Assembly: GCF_003208175.1 (NCBI RefSeq)
Contig: NZ_QKMR01000001.1
Coordinates: forward strand, 193,595-257,594
Length of the DNA stretch: 64,000 nt
Reading direction: 5' to 3'
Source: Ruminiclostridium sufflavum DSM 19573
GTDB taxonomy: Bacteria; Bacillota; Clostridia; Acetivibrionales; DSM-1351
Position numbers and translations under genes: made by a program. Shown here in pieces: positions 26,023 to 34,915 of this stretch (positions are counted from its first letter, which is position 1; each line of letters begins with the position of its first letter). Under the pieces are notes generated by a model that saw only the letters and a program-made list of their open reading frames with translations, was not told where the DNA came from and did no database searches.

Positions 26023-26814
26023 TTATAATTTGTTTAAATATAAATTATTCAGATTGAGTGCTCCCAAAAGAGCTGTTTCACACATCTTCTTCTGGGCCTT
26101 TTCATTATCAATCAGCCACCTGTCAGTTATTCTGTTGCAATGAACCGTGCATATGCTCCCTGCTAAAACACCATAAATAGATGATAAGGTAAATATCGTT
26201 TCCGCTTCCATTTCAAAATTCAAAATGCCAAGCCGGCTATATTCCTTCAATACCTTTGTTCCGTCATAATTCAATTCAAAGGGTACTTCTCTGCCCTGTC
26301 CATGATAAAAGGAACCTACTGATGCACAAATCCCCATATGATATTTATGCTCATTCTTTTCACAAGCTCTTTTCAAGGAGTCCACCACTTCAAAGGATGC
26401 AATCGCAGGATATTCCTGCGGGGCATAAAATGTCGAAGCTCCTCCCAGCCTCATTGCGCCGGTATTTAAAATCATATCCTCACAGTCTATTTCTTCCTTT
26501 ATAGTTCCCGTACCTCCGATACGTATAAGAGCCCTGGCTCCCAGAGAAATAAGCTCCAATACCGCAATTTCTGTAGATGGGGCTCCAATACCGGTAGAAC
26601 AGACAGAAATCTTCAAGCCCTTATAATAACCTGTAGCTATGGTAAATTCCCTGTTTGTGCTTAAAACCTTAAAATCATCAAACAAGTCCTCAAACATCTT
26701 AATGCGTCCCGGGTCACCGGGCAATAAAATAATCTCACCTATATCTTCCCTGCCGCACCTTAAATGAGGCACCTTTCCATCATATTTCGGCGCTGCTGCT
26801 GATGTATAATTCAC
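26023..26814 (-). CDS. Uridine phosphorylase-like nucleoside phosphorylase
   Basis: 263 aa, the size of NP-I family trimer/hexamer enzymes. Phosphate binding is indicated by LPGDPGR (residues 32-37) and the family signature by CSTGIGAPSTEIAV. FYHGQGR (169-175) carries the Gln and Arg that in uridine phosphorylase hold the uracil ring, and NFEMEAET binds the ribose. It would split uridine or a related nucleoside with phosphate. Its place between the two permease genes ties it to uptake of a pyrimidine nucleoside. Whether uridine itself, deoxyuridine or orotidine is the substrate is open. Confidence 0.85.
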   Translation of the reverse strand: MNYTSAAAPKYDGKVPHLRCGREDIGEIILLPGDPGRIKMFEDLFDDFKVLSTNREFTIATGYYKGLKISVCSTGIGAPSTEIAVLELISLGARALIRIGGTGTIKEEIDCEDMILNTGAMRLGGASTFYAPQEYPAIASFEVVDSLKRACEKNEHKYHMGICASVGSFYHGQGREVPFELNYDGTKVLKEYSRLGILNFEMEAETIFTLSSIYGVLAGSICTVHCNRITDRWLIDNEKAQKKMCETALLGALNLNNLYLNKL

Positions 26815-26825
26815 TTAAAGGCCTC

Positions 26826-27611
26826 CTATATCTTCTTTGATTCATGCCAGTACAAGGCTTTATTTTCCAGAATATTAATAATTTCATAAGTAACAATCCC
26901 AAGAATAATTGTTACGATTATTCCCGCTAAAAGCATCGGGGTGTTATAGGTTGAAGAAGCAAAGGTCAGTATATATCCAAGGCCTTGCTTTCCGGACATC
27001 CATTCGGCAACGATGGCTCCTATTACAGCCTGTACAATTGCAACCTTGAAGCTGGAAAACAGTGACGGTAATGAGTACAGCAATTCAATCTTGGAAAAAA
27101 CCTGCCATTTAGAAGCCTTTAATACCTTCATAAGGTTCCTGACATCCTTGGGGATTGAATCCATACCAAGCATGGTACCTGACAAAACAGGGAAAAGCAC
27201 CATGGAAATAATCAATATAATCTTGGAAACAAGTCCGATACCGAACCAGACAACAAACAGAGGAACCAACGCTATTTTCGGAGCAGTTTGTGCAAATATC
27301 AAATAAGGCATTAAAGCTGTTTTCAAGAAATCCACCTTCATAAAAATATATCCCAGCACAACACCAAGAAAAGCTCCTGCCAAAAAGCCTAAAATAACTT
27401 CAAATGTGGTAGTCCCCAAGTGCGCCCAGATGGTTCCGCCCGAAAACAAGTCCAAAAGGCCTTTCCCTACCTTGCCCGGACTGGGCAGAACATAGGCAGG
27501 AACATCCTTTATAGCTACATATAAATACCAGATTACAGTAAATATTCCGACGGATAATACATATTCAGAAACTCCTCTGAGGGTTTTAGTCATCTTACCG
27601 CTCTTTCTCAT
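26826..27611 (-). CDS. ABC transporter permease, SsuC/TauC-like (first permease)
   Basis: 261 aa, six membrane segments, with the cytoplasmic coupling loop AIVAEWMSGKQGLGYIL. It overlaps the ATPase gene by 4 nt (ATGA), a strong sign of co-translation. It is clearly related to the second permease of the operon but divergent, suggesting an old duplication and a heterodimeric channel. Confidence 0.92.
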   Translation of the reverse strand: MRKSGKMTKTLRGVSEYVLSVGIFTVIWYLYVAIKDVPAYVLPSPGKVGKGLLDLFSGGTIWAHLGTTTFEVILGFLAGAFLGVVLGYIFMKVDFLKTALMPYLIFAQTAPKIALVPLFVVWFGIGLVSKIILIISMVLFPVLSGTMLGMDSIPKDVRNLMKVLKASKWQVFSKIELLYSLPSLFSSFKVAIVQAVIGAIVAEWMSGKQGLGYILTFASSTYNTPMLLAGIIVTIILGIVTYEIINILENKALYWHESKKI

Positions 27612-28354
27612 CCAATAATCCCCCTTAAATACTTGTTGTATTCACTGAATTTAGGATCATTTCTTGTAACCTCTCCGCGAGGACGAGGCAGATCGATACT
27701 AACAATCTCCTTAATTCTTCCGGGTCTCGGTGACATTACTACAACTCTGTCAGATAAAAAAACAGCCTCTTCAATACTATGGGTAACAAAAATAATTGTT
27801 TTCTTTGTTTTTTGCCAAATTTTTAACAATTCCTCATTTAAATGATCCCTTGTCAATGCATCCAAAGCACCAAAAGGCTCATCCATTAACAGCAGCGGCG
27901 CATCATAGGAAAGGGCTCTTACGATAGAAACTCTCTGCTTCATTCCTCCTGACAGCTCCCTTGGAAGAGCGGTTTTGAACTCTGTCAGGCCTGCCAGCTC
28001 CAGCAGCTCATCCAGCTTCTCCTCGTTTTCTTTTGTTTGCTTCTTCTGGATTACAAGCGGAAATTCTGCATTTTCTCTGACATTTTTCCATGGCAGCAGG
28101 ACAGAATCCTGAAAAACAAAGCCCAGCTGCTGATTAACACCATCCTTATATAAAATTTCTCCGCTGGTAGCCTTGTCCAGATTGCCAATAATTTTTAACA
28201 AGGTTGATTTGCCACATCCGGACGGACCTATTATGGAAATAAATTCACTCTGCCCTATTTCCAAATTTACATCTTTTAAAGCCACAGTATCATCTTTTAA
28301 CAAATTGTTATAAACCTTATTTAAATCCTTTAAAACCACACTATAATCGCTCAT
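27608..28354 (-). CDS. ABC transporter ATP-binding protein, SsuB/TauB-like
   Basis: 248 aa. Walker A is GPSGCGKSTLL, the Q-loop FVFQDSVLLPW, the signature LSGGMKQRVSIVRAL, Walker B LLLMDEPFGALD, and the switch His in FVTHSIEEAVFLSDRV. It is the only ATPase in the operon and should serve both permeases. The ATG at 28354 is chosen because AAGGGGGA lies 7 nt upstream. The upstream regulator gene ends 29 nt away. Confidence 0.95.
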   Translation of the reverse strand: MSDYSVVLKDLNKVYNNLLKDDTVALKDVNLEIGQSEFISIIGPSGCGKSTLLKIIGNLDKATSGEILYKDGVNQQLGFVFQDSVLLPWKNVRENAEFPLVIQKKQTKENEEKLDELLELAGLTEFKTALPRELSGGMKQRVSIVRALSYDAPLLLMDEPFGALDALTRDHLNEELLKIWQKTKKTIIFVTHSIEEAVFLSDRVVVMSPRPGRIKEIVSIDLPRPRGEVTRNDPKFSEYNKYLRGIIG

Positions 28355-28383
28355 GATCGTCCCCCTTGAATAATGCATTCTTC

Positions 28384-29118
28384 TCAGCCAATGAGTCTTG
28401 AGATTTCTGAAGCACTGCTTTTTAATTCTGAAATGGTTTTTTCCGTAATATAATGCTCTCTTTTTAATGCCGCAAATGAAATTGTTGCGACTACATTATT
28501 ATTCATGTCAAATATCGGACATGCTATTCCTTGAATCCCGAGCTGCAGCTCTTCGTCACATATCGCATATCCGTCTTTCTTAATTTCATCCAGCTCTCTG
28601 TATAATTCCTCCAAGCTGGTTTTCGTATAGGGTGTAGCCGCTTCCATCGATGTCTTGCTTAATTCCTGCTCTGCGGCTTTTCTATCCATAAAGGCACTGA
28701 ACACTTTGCCGGCAGAAGTCACATGCAATGGCATTTCATATCCTATCTTAACCATGTACATTGAGGTATCTTTATTTTCTATATAATCAATACAAATAAT
28801 ATGGCTATTTTCCATAACACACAAAACGATTGTTTTATCCAGCTTCTTAGCCAGCTTCTTCATAACCGATTTAGCGCTGGAAACTAAACTGCTGTTTTTT
28901 GTTATTTGTGAGCATAACGTAAATAATTTATAACTGACTTTATATTTTTTAGTGTCTCCATCCTGTATAATAAAATGATTTTCTTTTAAGCCGGTTAAAA
29001 TTCTATGAGTAGAACTCGCCGGAATGCCCAGCATTGTAGACAGCTCCGAAACAGACAGTCCGGTTGGCTCATTGCTCAAAAAGGTCAAGGCTTTCAAAGT
29101 ACGGTCAATTATCTGCAT
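28384..29118 (-). CDS. IclR-family transcriptional regulator
   Basis: 244 aa. N-terminal winged HTH (about residues 1-65: LSVSELSTMLGIPASSTHRILTGL) and a C-terminal effector-binding GAF-like domain with EMPLHVTSAGKVFSAF, GYAICDEELQLGIQGIACPIFD and ATISFAAL. It is the first gene of the transporter operon and has a good promoter and a palindrome directly upstream, so autoregulation and control of the importer are likely. A longer frame to 29160 runs through that palindrome; the ATG at 29118 (MQIIDRT) with GGGAGA upstream fits the family start. Effector is unknown; a pathway intermediate such as orotate is a guess. Confidence 0.92.
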   Translation of the reverse strand: MQIIDRTLKALTFLSNEPTGLSVSELSTMLGIPASSTHRILTGLKENHFIIQDGDTKKYKVSYKLFTLCSQITKNSSLVSSAKSVMKKLAKKLDKTIVLCVMENSHIICIDYIENKDTSMYMVKIGYEMPLHVTSAGKVFSAFMDRKAAEQELSKTSMEAATPYTKTSLEELYRELDEIKKDGYAICDEELQLGIQGIACPIFDMNNNVVATISFAALKREHYITEKTISELKSSASEISRLIG

Positions 29119-29134
29119 AATATTATTTCTCCCG

Positions 29135-29149
29135 TTCCGATACACGGAA
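29135..29149. promoter_or_regulatory. Palindrome, probable IclR operator
   Basis: TTCCGATACACGGAA is a 5-5-5 palindrome placed about 20-35 nt after the predicted transcription start and just before the iclR-type gene. Binding here would block the polymerase. Confidence 0.55.
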
Positions 29150-29175
29150 TGATATTTCACTTTTGTGATAAAAAA

Positions 29176-29204
29176 AATATAGCACTTAGAAAGCCATTTG
29201 TCAA
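29176..29204 (-). promoter_or_regulatory. Sigma-A promoter of the iclR-ABC transporter operon
   Basis: On the minus strand TTGACA is followed after exactly 17 nt by TATATT. The start point would be near 29169, about 50 nt before the regulator ATG. Confidence 0.8.
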
Positions 29205-29274
29205 TAATTGCGTTATTCTGTCATTTTTAATCTTTTTATGACTTTATATTAGCATAGTTACGCTTATTTGTCCC

Positions 29275-29320
29275 TGTTCTGTAAAACAAAAATAGCCCGG
29301 GATTTTTGTTTTACAGAACA
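29275..29320 (-). terminator. Terminator of the orotate-catabolic operon
   Basis: A perfect 19-bp inverted repeat (arms 29275-29293 and 29302-29320, TGTTCTGTAAAACAAAAAT and its complement) with the 8-nt loop AGCCCGGG, 22 nt after the aspA stop codon. The A/T-rich inner stem replaces a separate T-run. Confidence 0.75.
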
Positions 29321-29342
29321 AAGCCACTCTGTCTCTTAGTGC

Positions 29343-30764
29343 CTAGCCTACCGCTGCTTTACCTGTTATCCCCGGCTTTGTCATTGCTTCTGTATTCAAT
29401 ATTATGTCCAGCTGCTCTTCACTCAAAAGGCCTTCCTCAATAATCAAGGTGCGGATTGGTTTCCCTGTGTTCAAGGCTGTTTTTGCAATTTCTGCGGCTT
29501 TCATATATCCAACGTGCGGGCAAATTGCGGTAATAATTCCCACACTGTTTTCAACCAAAAACTTACAACGCTCCCTGTTTGCTGTAATTCCTTCAATGCA
29601 GTTATCTACCAGAGTTTCAACGGCATAGGTGATTGTCTCTACAGACTGAAGCAGCTTGTAAAAAATTATAGGCTCAAAGGCATTCAGCTCTAATTGTCCT
29701 GCTTCTGCTGCCATGGTAATGGTTAAATCATTTCCTATTACATTAAAGGCAACCTGATTCACCACCTCAGGAATTACAGGGTTTATCTTTCCCGGCATAA
29801 TTGATGAGCCGTTCTGCTTAGGGGGAAGATTGATTTCTCCCAGCCCTGTTCTGGGCCCTGAAGACATAAGCCTTAAATCATTAGCCATTTTTGACAGATT
29901 TACGCTGCAGCTTTTAATGATACCTGAAACAACCACATACCCATCCAGATTCTGTGTTGCGTCTACCAAGTCAAAAGCCTGCATCAGATTAAGGCCGGAA
30001 ATTTTAGCCAGATTCTGAACTATCCTCTGTATATACTGTTCATCTGCATTTATCCCTGTTCCGATAGCAGTACCTCCCAGGTTTACATACCTCATTTCAT
30101 CCTTAGCTCTTTGCATACGGGATATGTCTCTTTCAACCGCGGCACTATATGCTTTAAATTCCTGTCCAAGACGAATCGGAACAGCATCCTGCAGCTGTGT
30201 TCTTCCCATCTTAATCACATCATCAAATTCGGCAGATTTTTTTATCAAGGCCTCATATAGACGCTTTAATTGTATTTCCAGCTTTTTCAGCAATTTATAT
30301 ACCGTCATTCTTCCGCATGTAGGGAAAACATCATTTGTGGATTGTCCGCAGTTTACATGGTCATTAGGATTTACAAGGGAATAGTCTCCCTTTTCCCCTC
30401 CTAAAAGCTCGATAGCCCTGTTGGCAACTACTTCATTGGCATTCATATTAATAGAGGTTCCTGCTCCGCCCTGTATTTGATCAACAATAAACTGCTCTCT
30501 GAATTTCCCTGAAATAACTTCATCACAAGCCTTTACAATAGCCTCTGCAATTTTTTTATCTATTAATCCCAATTCGCAGTTTGTAATAGCTGATGTCTTC
30601 TTTATTTCTACTATGCTTACAATCATCTCCGAATGCATGGCAGTTCCTGAAATCGGGAAGTTTTCAGAAGCACGCAGAGACTGTACGCCATAATAAGCAT
30701 CCTCCGGCACCCGTTTCTCTCCTATTGAATCCTTCTCTATACGATAGTTTATTTGTTCCCGCAT
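29343..30764 (-). CDS. aspA: Aspartate ammonia-lyase
   Basis: 473 aa, typical of aspartase. It removes ammonia from L-aspartate to give fumarate. The superfamily signature GSSIMPGKINPVIPEVVNQ holds the catalytic Ser loop, and STNDVFPT and the TQLQDAVPIRLGQEF segment are present; the last favours aspartase/fumarase over other members. It starts 1 nt after the pyrD stop codon, with its ribosome site inside pyrD, so it is the last gene of the operon. In this setting it finishes the conversion of orotate carbon to fumarate. Confidence 0.95.
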   Translation of the reverse strand: MREQINYRIEKDSIGEKRVPEDAYYGVQSLRASENFPISGTAMHSEMIVSIVEIKKTSAITNCELGLIDKKIAEAIVKACDEVISGKFREQFIVDQIQGGAGTSINMNANEVVANRAIELLGGEKGDYSLVNPNDHVNCGQSTNDVFPTCGRMTVYKLLKKLEIQLKRLYEALIKKSAEFDDVIKMGRTQLQDAVPIRLGQEFKAYSAAVERDISRMQRAKDEMRYVNLGGTAIGTGINADEQYIQRIVQNLAKISGLNLMQAFDLVDATQNLDGYVVVSGIIKSCSVNLSKMANDLRLMSSGPRTGLGEINLPPKQNGSSIMPGKINPVIPEVVNQVAFNVIGNDLTITMAAEAGQLELNAFEPIIFYKLLQSVETITYAVETLVDNCIEGITANRERCKFLVENSVGIITAICPHVGYMKAAEIAKTALNTGKPIRTLIIEEGLLSEEQLDIILNTEAMTKPGITGKAAVG

Positions 30765-30765
30765 A

Positions 30766-31668
30766 CTATATAATCCCTCTAATCTCTTTTAAGTCATATA
30801 TTTTATTGCTTTCCATATAATTCCGTATACCTTCTGCAATAGCCAGCCCCATATCAGGCTTTATAAAAGAAGCTGTTCCGACCTGAATAACAGTTGCTCC
30901 CGCCATAATAAATTCTATTGCATCCATCCAGCTTGCTATTCCTCCCATGCCCATAATCGGTATCCGGACCCTTTTAGCCACCTGATTTACCATTCGTAGG
31001 GCAACCGGCTTAATTGCGGGACCGGACAAGCCTGCATATACATTATTAAATACCGGTTTTTTCTTCTTTATATCAATTGCCAGTGCCAAAAAGGTATTTA
31101 CCATTGAAATTCCATCAGCTCCTTCTGCTTCGCACATTTCAGCTAAAGAAACAATATCCTCCGCATTTGGTGACAGCTTAATTGTCAGCCTGTGCTTGCA
31201 AAGCTTCCGGACTTCACGTACTATTTCCCTTGCCACTTCCGTCTTTATGCCGAAATTCATTCCTCCTGATTTTACATTGGGACATGAAATATTTAATTCT
31301 ATAAAATCAACAAGAAACTGATTTAAATATTCAACAGCTTCCAAATAATCCTCACAGCAATGTCCTCCGACATTCACAATATTTACAAGGTTAAGGCTGT
31401 TTATCCATTCCAGATCCTGCTCTGCAAAGCTGTGGACACCCGGATTCTCCATTCCCACACTATTCATTATCCCGCTTGGTGTCTCCCATATCCTGATTCC
31501 TTCATTTCCGTCTCTTGCACACAGTGTAAGACCCTTTGAGGAAATTCCCCCTAATTTTTCTATATCAAATATCCCGCCGAATTCTCTTCCAAAGCCGCAG
31601 GTTCCTGATGCAAGAACAACAGGATTCTTAAAAGCAACACCGGCAAAATCCACCTTCGTATTACTCAA
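30766..31668 (-). CDS. pyrD: Dihydroorotate dehydrogenase, class 1B catalytic subunit
   Basis: 300 aa from the TTG at 31668, which lies 9 nt after AGGAGG; a longer frame reaches 31797 but lies inside pyrK. Class 1B is shown by [11 protein letters not shown], catalytic Cys129 in [11 protein letters not shown] (the equivalent of Cys130 of the Lactococcus enzyme), the FMN-binding end [20 protein letters not shown] and IQVGT. With PyrK it interconverts orotate and dihydroorotate using NAD(H). It overlaps pyrK by 8 nt. Its neighbours are degradative rather than biosynthetic, so it probably reduces orotate here. Confidence 0.95.
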   Translation of the reverse strand: MSNTKVDFAGVAFKNPVVLASGTCGFGREFGGIFDIEKLGGISSKGLTLCARDGNEGIRIWETPSGIMNSVGMENPGVHSFAEQDLEWINSLNLVNIVNVGGHCCEDYLEAVEYLNQFLVDFIELNISCPNVKSGGMNFGIKTEVAREIVREVRKLCKHRLTIKLSPNAEDIVSLAEMCEAEGADGISMVNTFLALAIDIKKKKPVFNNVYAGLSGPAIKPVALRMVNQVAKRVRIPIMGMGGIASWMDAIEFIMAGATVIQVGTASFIKPDMGLAIAEGIRNYMESNKIYDLKEIRGII

Positions 31669-32368
31669 TACCAAACACCTCCTCTCCGGGAAACACAGGG
31701 CCGTCCTTACAGACCTTTTTATTTCCGCCCGAGGTTTTACAGGTGCAAACCAAACATGCTCCCACACCGCAAGCCAATCTGTTTTCCATTGAAACATAAA
31801 TCCCTGCCCTTGTATCCTTACATTTTTGGTACAGCAGCCGCATCATAATCATAGGACCGCAGGTCAGCACATAGTCATACCGGTTTGGATCAATATCCTC
31901 TATAATATAGCCTCCTACATTTATATGCACCTCATCGGCAACCTCCTTATATTCCTTCTCTAAAAGTGCCGTATCACTAAAGCCCAGATAAACATCCACT
32001 ACACTTCCCGGATTGTATTCCTTTAATGTTTTTGCCGTCAGATAAAAAGGTGCTATTCCTACTCCTCCGCCTACCAATGCAATTCTTCCTTCAATTTTAG
32101 GAAAGGTATTGCCGTGAGGGCCTTCCAGAGTAATTTCGTCACCCTCCTTCAGCTTTGTAAATCTCTCTGTTCCTTCTCCTATTGCTTTGTACAAAAAAAC
32201 AACACTTTCCTCATCCCTGTCAAATATGCTTATTGGCCTTGACAGCACAGGAAACTTGTCCCATGCTCTCAGCATATAGAACTGGCCCATTTCAGCATTA
32301 TTTTTTTCTTCTGCCTTCATCAGGAAGAAATCTTTGGATAGCTGCCTATTCCATATAATTTTCCCCAT
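31661..32368 (-). CDS. pyrK: Dihydroorotate dehydrogenase electron-transfer subunit
   Basis: 235 aa with an FAD-binding domain ([25 protein letters not shown] region), an NAD-binding segment ([18 protein letters not shown]), and a C-terminal [2Fe-2S] loop with Cys in [15 protein letters not shown] and VCKDGPVF. It passes electrons between NAD(H) and the FMN of PyrD. It follows the dihydroorotase gene after 9 nt. Confidence 0.95.
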   Translation of the reverse strand: MGKIIWNRQLSKDFFLMKAEEKNNAEMGQFYMLRAWDKFPVLSRPISIFDRDEESVVFLYKAIGEGTERFTKLKEGDEITLEGPHGNTFPKIEGRIALVGGGVGIAPFYLTAKTLKEYNPGSVVDVYLGFSDTALLEKEYKEVADEVHINVGGYIIEDIDPNRYDYVLTCGPMIMMRLLYQKCKDTRAGIYVSMENRLACGVGACLVCTCKTSGGNKKVCKDGPVFPGEEVFGIE

Positions 32369-32377
32369 ATATACCTC

Positions 32378-33661
32378 CTAATATTTTTTCTGCAAATTAT
32401 CCTTATATGCTATCCTGCCGTTACAAATAGTGTATTTTACCCTACCGTACAACTCCTGCCCTATAAACGGTGAATTACACGATTTCGAAACAAATTTATC
32501 CACCTTCCACTTTTCATTTTCATCAAAAATAACCAAATCCGCTGCAGCGCCCTCTTCTATACTTCCTACGCTCATTCTGTATAACCCGGCAGGATTCAGC
32601 GTCATCTTTTCAATAAGCTGAAGCATGGATAAGTGGCCCTTCCGTACCAGCTCTGTAACTCCTAACGCCAGCATTGTTTCCAATCCTATCATTCCGCTTG
32701 GTGCTTCCGTTAATGCCTTTTCCTTCTCCTGAGTACTGTGAGGGGCATGATCTGTGGCAATAATATCAATAGTACCGTCTTTCAGTCCCTCAATGATTTC
32801 ATACCTGTCTTTTCTTGTTCTTACGGGCGGATTCACCTTTGCACAGCTGCCCTTTAGAAGCACCGAATCTTCTGTCAGGGAAAAATGATGCGGTGTGGCT
32901 TCCGCATATACCCTTGCTCCCATTTCCTTAGCAAGTCTCACCATTCGTACACTGTTCCCTGAACTGATATGCTGGATATGGACACATGCTCCGGTGTGTA
33001 TGGCCAGCATACAATCCCGTGCAACCAAAACATCCTCGGCAGCCGCGGCAGCCCCGTTAATTCCCATTTTTTCAGCCACAGCGCCCTGATTTATTCCGGC
33101 ATTGAAAACAAGTGAAGGATGCTCTTCATGAAGGCTCAGAGGAACATTTAAACGCTTTGCCTCCATCATAGCCTGTATAATAACCGGCTCGTCCAATATA
33201 GGCTTGCCGTCATCGCTAAAACCAACAGCCCCCGCTTTTTTAAGCTCGTCCATATCTGTAAGCTCTTTTCCTGACATTCCTTTAGTAACCGCTGCGACTG
33301 AGAGGACATTTATTTCTGTTTTTTTCCCTTGCTCCAGAACATATTTTAATATTTCCGTGCTGTCAACAACAGGATTAGTGTTTGCCATGCAGACAACGGT
33401 GGTAACTCCCCCCTTGGCGGCAGCCTTTGCTCCTGAAGAAATATTCTCTTTGTAGGTAAATCCCGGATCTCTGAAATGTACGTGTACATCTATCAAGCCC
33501 GGTGCTACAATCAAGCCTTTTGCCTCTATAATATCTTCGTATTCGTCACTTCTCTGGTATTTTCCGATTTTCACTATTTTGTTGTCTTGAATTACTACAT
33601 CCAGATTATCATCCAATCTGCTTTTGGGGTCTATAACCCTTCCGTCCTTAATCAGAATCAT
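32378..33661 (-). CDS. pyrC: Dihydroorotase
   Basis: 427 aa, class I dihydroorotase of the amidohydrolase superfamily. Metal and substrate motifs are intact: DVHVHFRDPG near residue 60, GFSDDGKPI, LHEEHPSL, HIQHISSGNS, AEATPHHF, NPPVRT, and ATDHAPHS with the catalytic Asp. It opens dihydroorotate to N-carbamoyl-aspartate or the reverse. The start overlaps the end of the amidohydrolase gene by 14 nt. The presence of ureidosuccinase- and aspartase-type neighbours suggests the ring-opening direction. Confidence 0.94.
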   Translation of the reverse strand: MILIKDGRVIDPKSRLDDNLDVVIQDNKIVKIGKYQRSDEYEDIIEAKGLIVAPGLIDVHVHFRDPGFTYKENISSGAKAAAKGGVTTVVCMANTNPVVDSTEILKYVLEQGKKTEINVLSVAAVTKGMSGKELTDMDELKKAGAVGFSDDGKPILDEPVIIQAMMEAKRLNVPLSLHEEHPSLVFNAGINQGAVAEKMGINGAAAAAEDVLVARDCMLAIHTGACVHIQHISSGNSVRMVRLAKEMGARVYAEATPHHFSLTEDSVLLKGSCAKVNPPVRTRKDRYEIIEGLKDGTIDIIATDHAPHSTQEKEKALTEAPSGMIGLETMLALGVTELVRKGHLSMLQLIEKMTLNPAGLYRMSVGSIEEGAAADLVIFDENEKWKVDKFVSKSCNSPFIGQELYGRVKYTICNGRIAYKDNLQKKY

Positions 33662-34874
33662 AAGCTTCTCCTTTTAAATATTCGTAAATAACCCTTGCGC
33701 CGTCACAAATATTCTGAATTGATGTAAACTCCCTCTTATTGTGGCTTATCCCTTTCTCACAAGGAATAAAAATCATTGCTGTTTTACAGATTTCAGCGAA
33801 GGACATCGCATCATGTCCGGCACCGCTCATCATGACCCGATGTGACAGCTTAAGCTTCTTTGCTGCCGCCGCCAGCTTAAGCTGCATTTCCTGCGTCATT
33901 TTTATAGGAGGAATACTGCTGATTGTTTCTCTGAAATAAGTTAAACCTCTGTTTTCACATATCCTTTTTGCAGCAGTCTTAATTCTGTTTTCCGTCCTGT
34001 CCAGACTGGAGGCGTCAACTCCTCTAATATCCACTCCAAGCAGCACTTCGCCCGGGATTACATTCATTGCATTAGGATAATTGCGTACAACCCCTGCCGT
34101 TGCAACAGACTTATATACAGCCTCTTCTTTTCCTGCCTGCTCAATTTCCAGAATTAATTCGGCAGCTCCGCACAGGGCATCGTTTCTCATATCCATAGGC
34201 GTTGCTCCCGAATGCTCCGCCATTCCGTTTATATGAAAATAAAATCTTCGCGGTCCTGCAATTGTTTCAACTATTCCAATTTTATTATTGTATTCCTCCA
34301 GAACCTTTCCCTGCTCAATATGCAGCTCTATATACTCCTTGATTCCGGAAATTTTTTTGGGATGCAGCGTATAATTTTTTTCTTTGAAAATATCCTTCAA
34401 AAGCCTTCCATCTACGGACATAAGCTCTCCTATATCCTGCTTATAAACCTCTTCTGTTACTAAGCCGCTGCCTAATGTACATCTGCCGAAATTGCTGGAT
34501 TCCTCACATCTGAAGGCACCCACAGCTATAGGCAGGCTCAGCTTGTCCAATTCAGCCCAATGTAAAATCAGAAGTCCTGTAATAATCCCAGCAACTCCGT
34601 CATATCTCCCTCCTTCAATAACAGAATCCAGATGAGAGCCAATTAAATAGCAGTCTCCTTTTTGTCCTTTATTATAAAGAAACGAGTTTCCGACCTCATC
34701 CTCAGAATATATATGTCCCTCGGCTTCTCCAAGCTTTTTAAATATTTCATGCATTTCATCTTCCTCTTTTGAGTAGCCGAGTCTTGTAACTCCTCCGTTT
34801 GCCGCACTTCCCACACTGTAAAATTTATCAAAAATATATTCTGCATAAGCTGTATCATCCAAATAATTTTTCAT
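33648..34874 (-). CDS. M20-family N-carbamoyl amidohydrolase (candidate ureidosuccinase)
   Basis: 408 aa, hydantoinase/carbamoylase branch of M20 (allantoate amidohydrolase, beta-ureidopropionase, L-carbamoylase). Metal ligands are visible in GSHLDSVIEGGRYDGVAG, FRCEESSNFG, ELHIEQGKVLEE and SGAGHDAMSFA. Members remove the carbamoyl group as CO2 and ammonia. As first gene of an operon with dihydroorotase and aspartase, the expected substrate is N-carbamoyl-L-aspartate, giving aspartate. The ATG at 34874 has AGGAG 8 nt upstream; a GTG at 34892 is less likely. Allantoate or another ureido acid cannot be excluded by sequence alone. Confidence 0.88.
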   Translation of the reverse strand: MKNYLDDTAYAEYIFDKFYSVGSAANGGVTRLGYSKEEDEMHEIFKKLGEAEGHIYSEDEVGNSFLYNKGQKGDCYLIGSHLDSVIEGGRYDGVAGIITGLLILHWAELDKLSLPIAVGAFRCEESSNFGRCTLGSGLVTEEVYKQDIGELMSVDGRLLKDIFKEKNYTLHPKKISGIKEYIELHIEQGKVLEEYNNKIGIVETIAGPRRFYFHINGMAEHSGATPMDMRNDALCGAAELILEIEQAGKEEAVYKSVATAGVVRNYPNAMNVIPGEVLLGVDIRGVDASSLDRTENRIKTAAKRICENRGLTYFRETISSIPPIKMTQEMQLKLAAAAKKLKLSHRVMMSGAGHDAMSFAEICKTAMIFIPCEKGISHNKREFTSIQNICDGARVIYEYLKGEAYDSD

Positions 34875-34915
34875 GGCTTTTCTCCTAATCACATACGCTA
34901 ACCTTCCATATGCAG

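Noticed and set aside
31669..31797. N-terminal extension of PyrD
   Set aside because: It is a different-frame reading of the end of pyrK; the TTG at 31668 with AGGAGG upstream starts at the family's N-terminus.
30766..33661. Reading pyrC-pyrK-pyrD as an ordinary pyrimidine biosynthesis operon
   Set aside because: No pyrB, pyrE, pyrF, carAB or PyrR attenuator is present, and the same operon carries a carbamoylase and aspartase, which act in the degradative direction. Presence of other copies elsewhere still needs checking.
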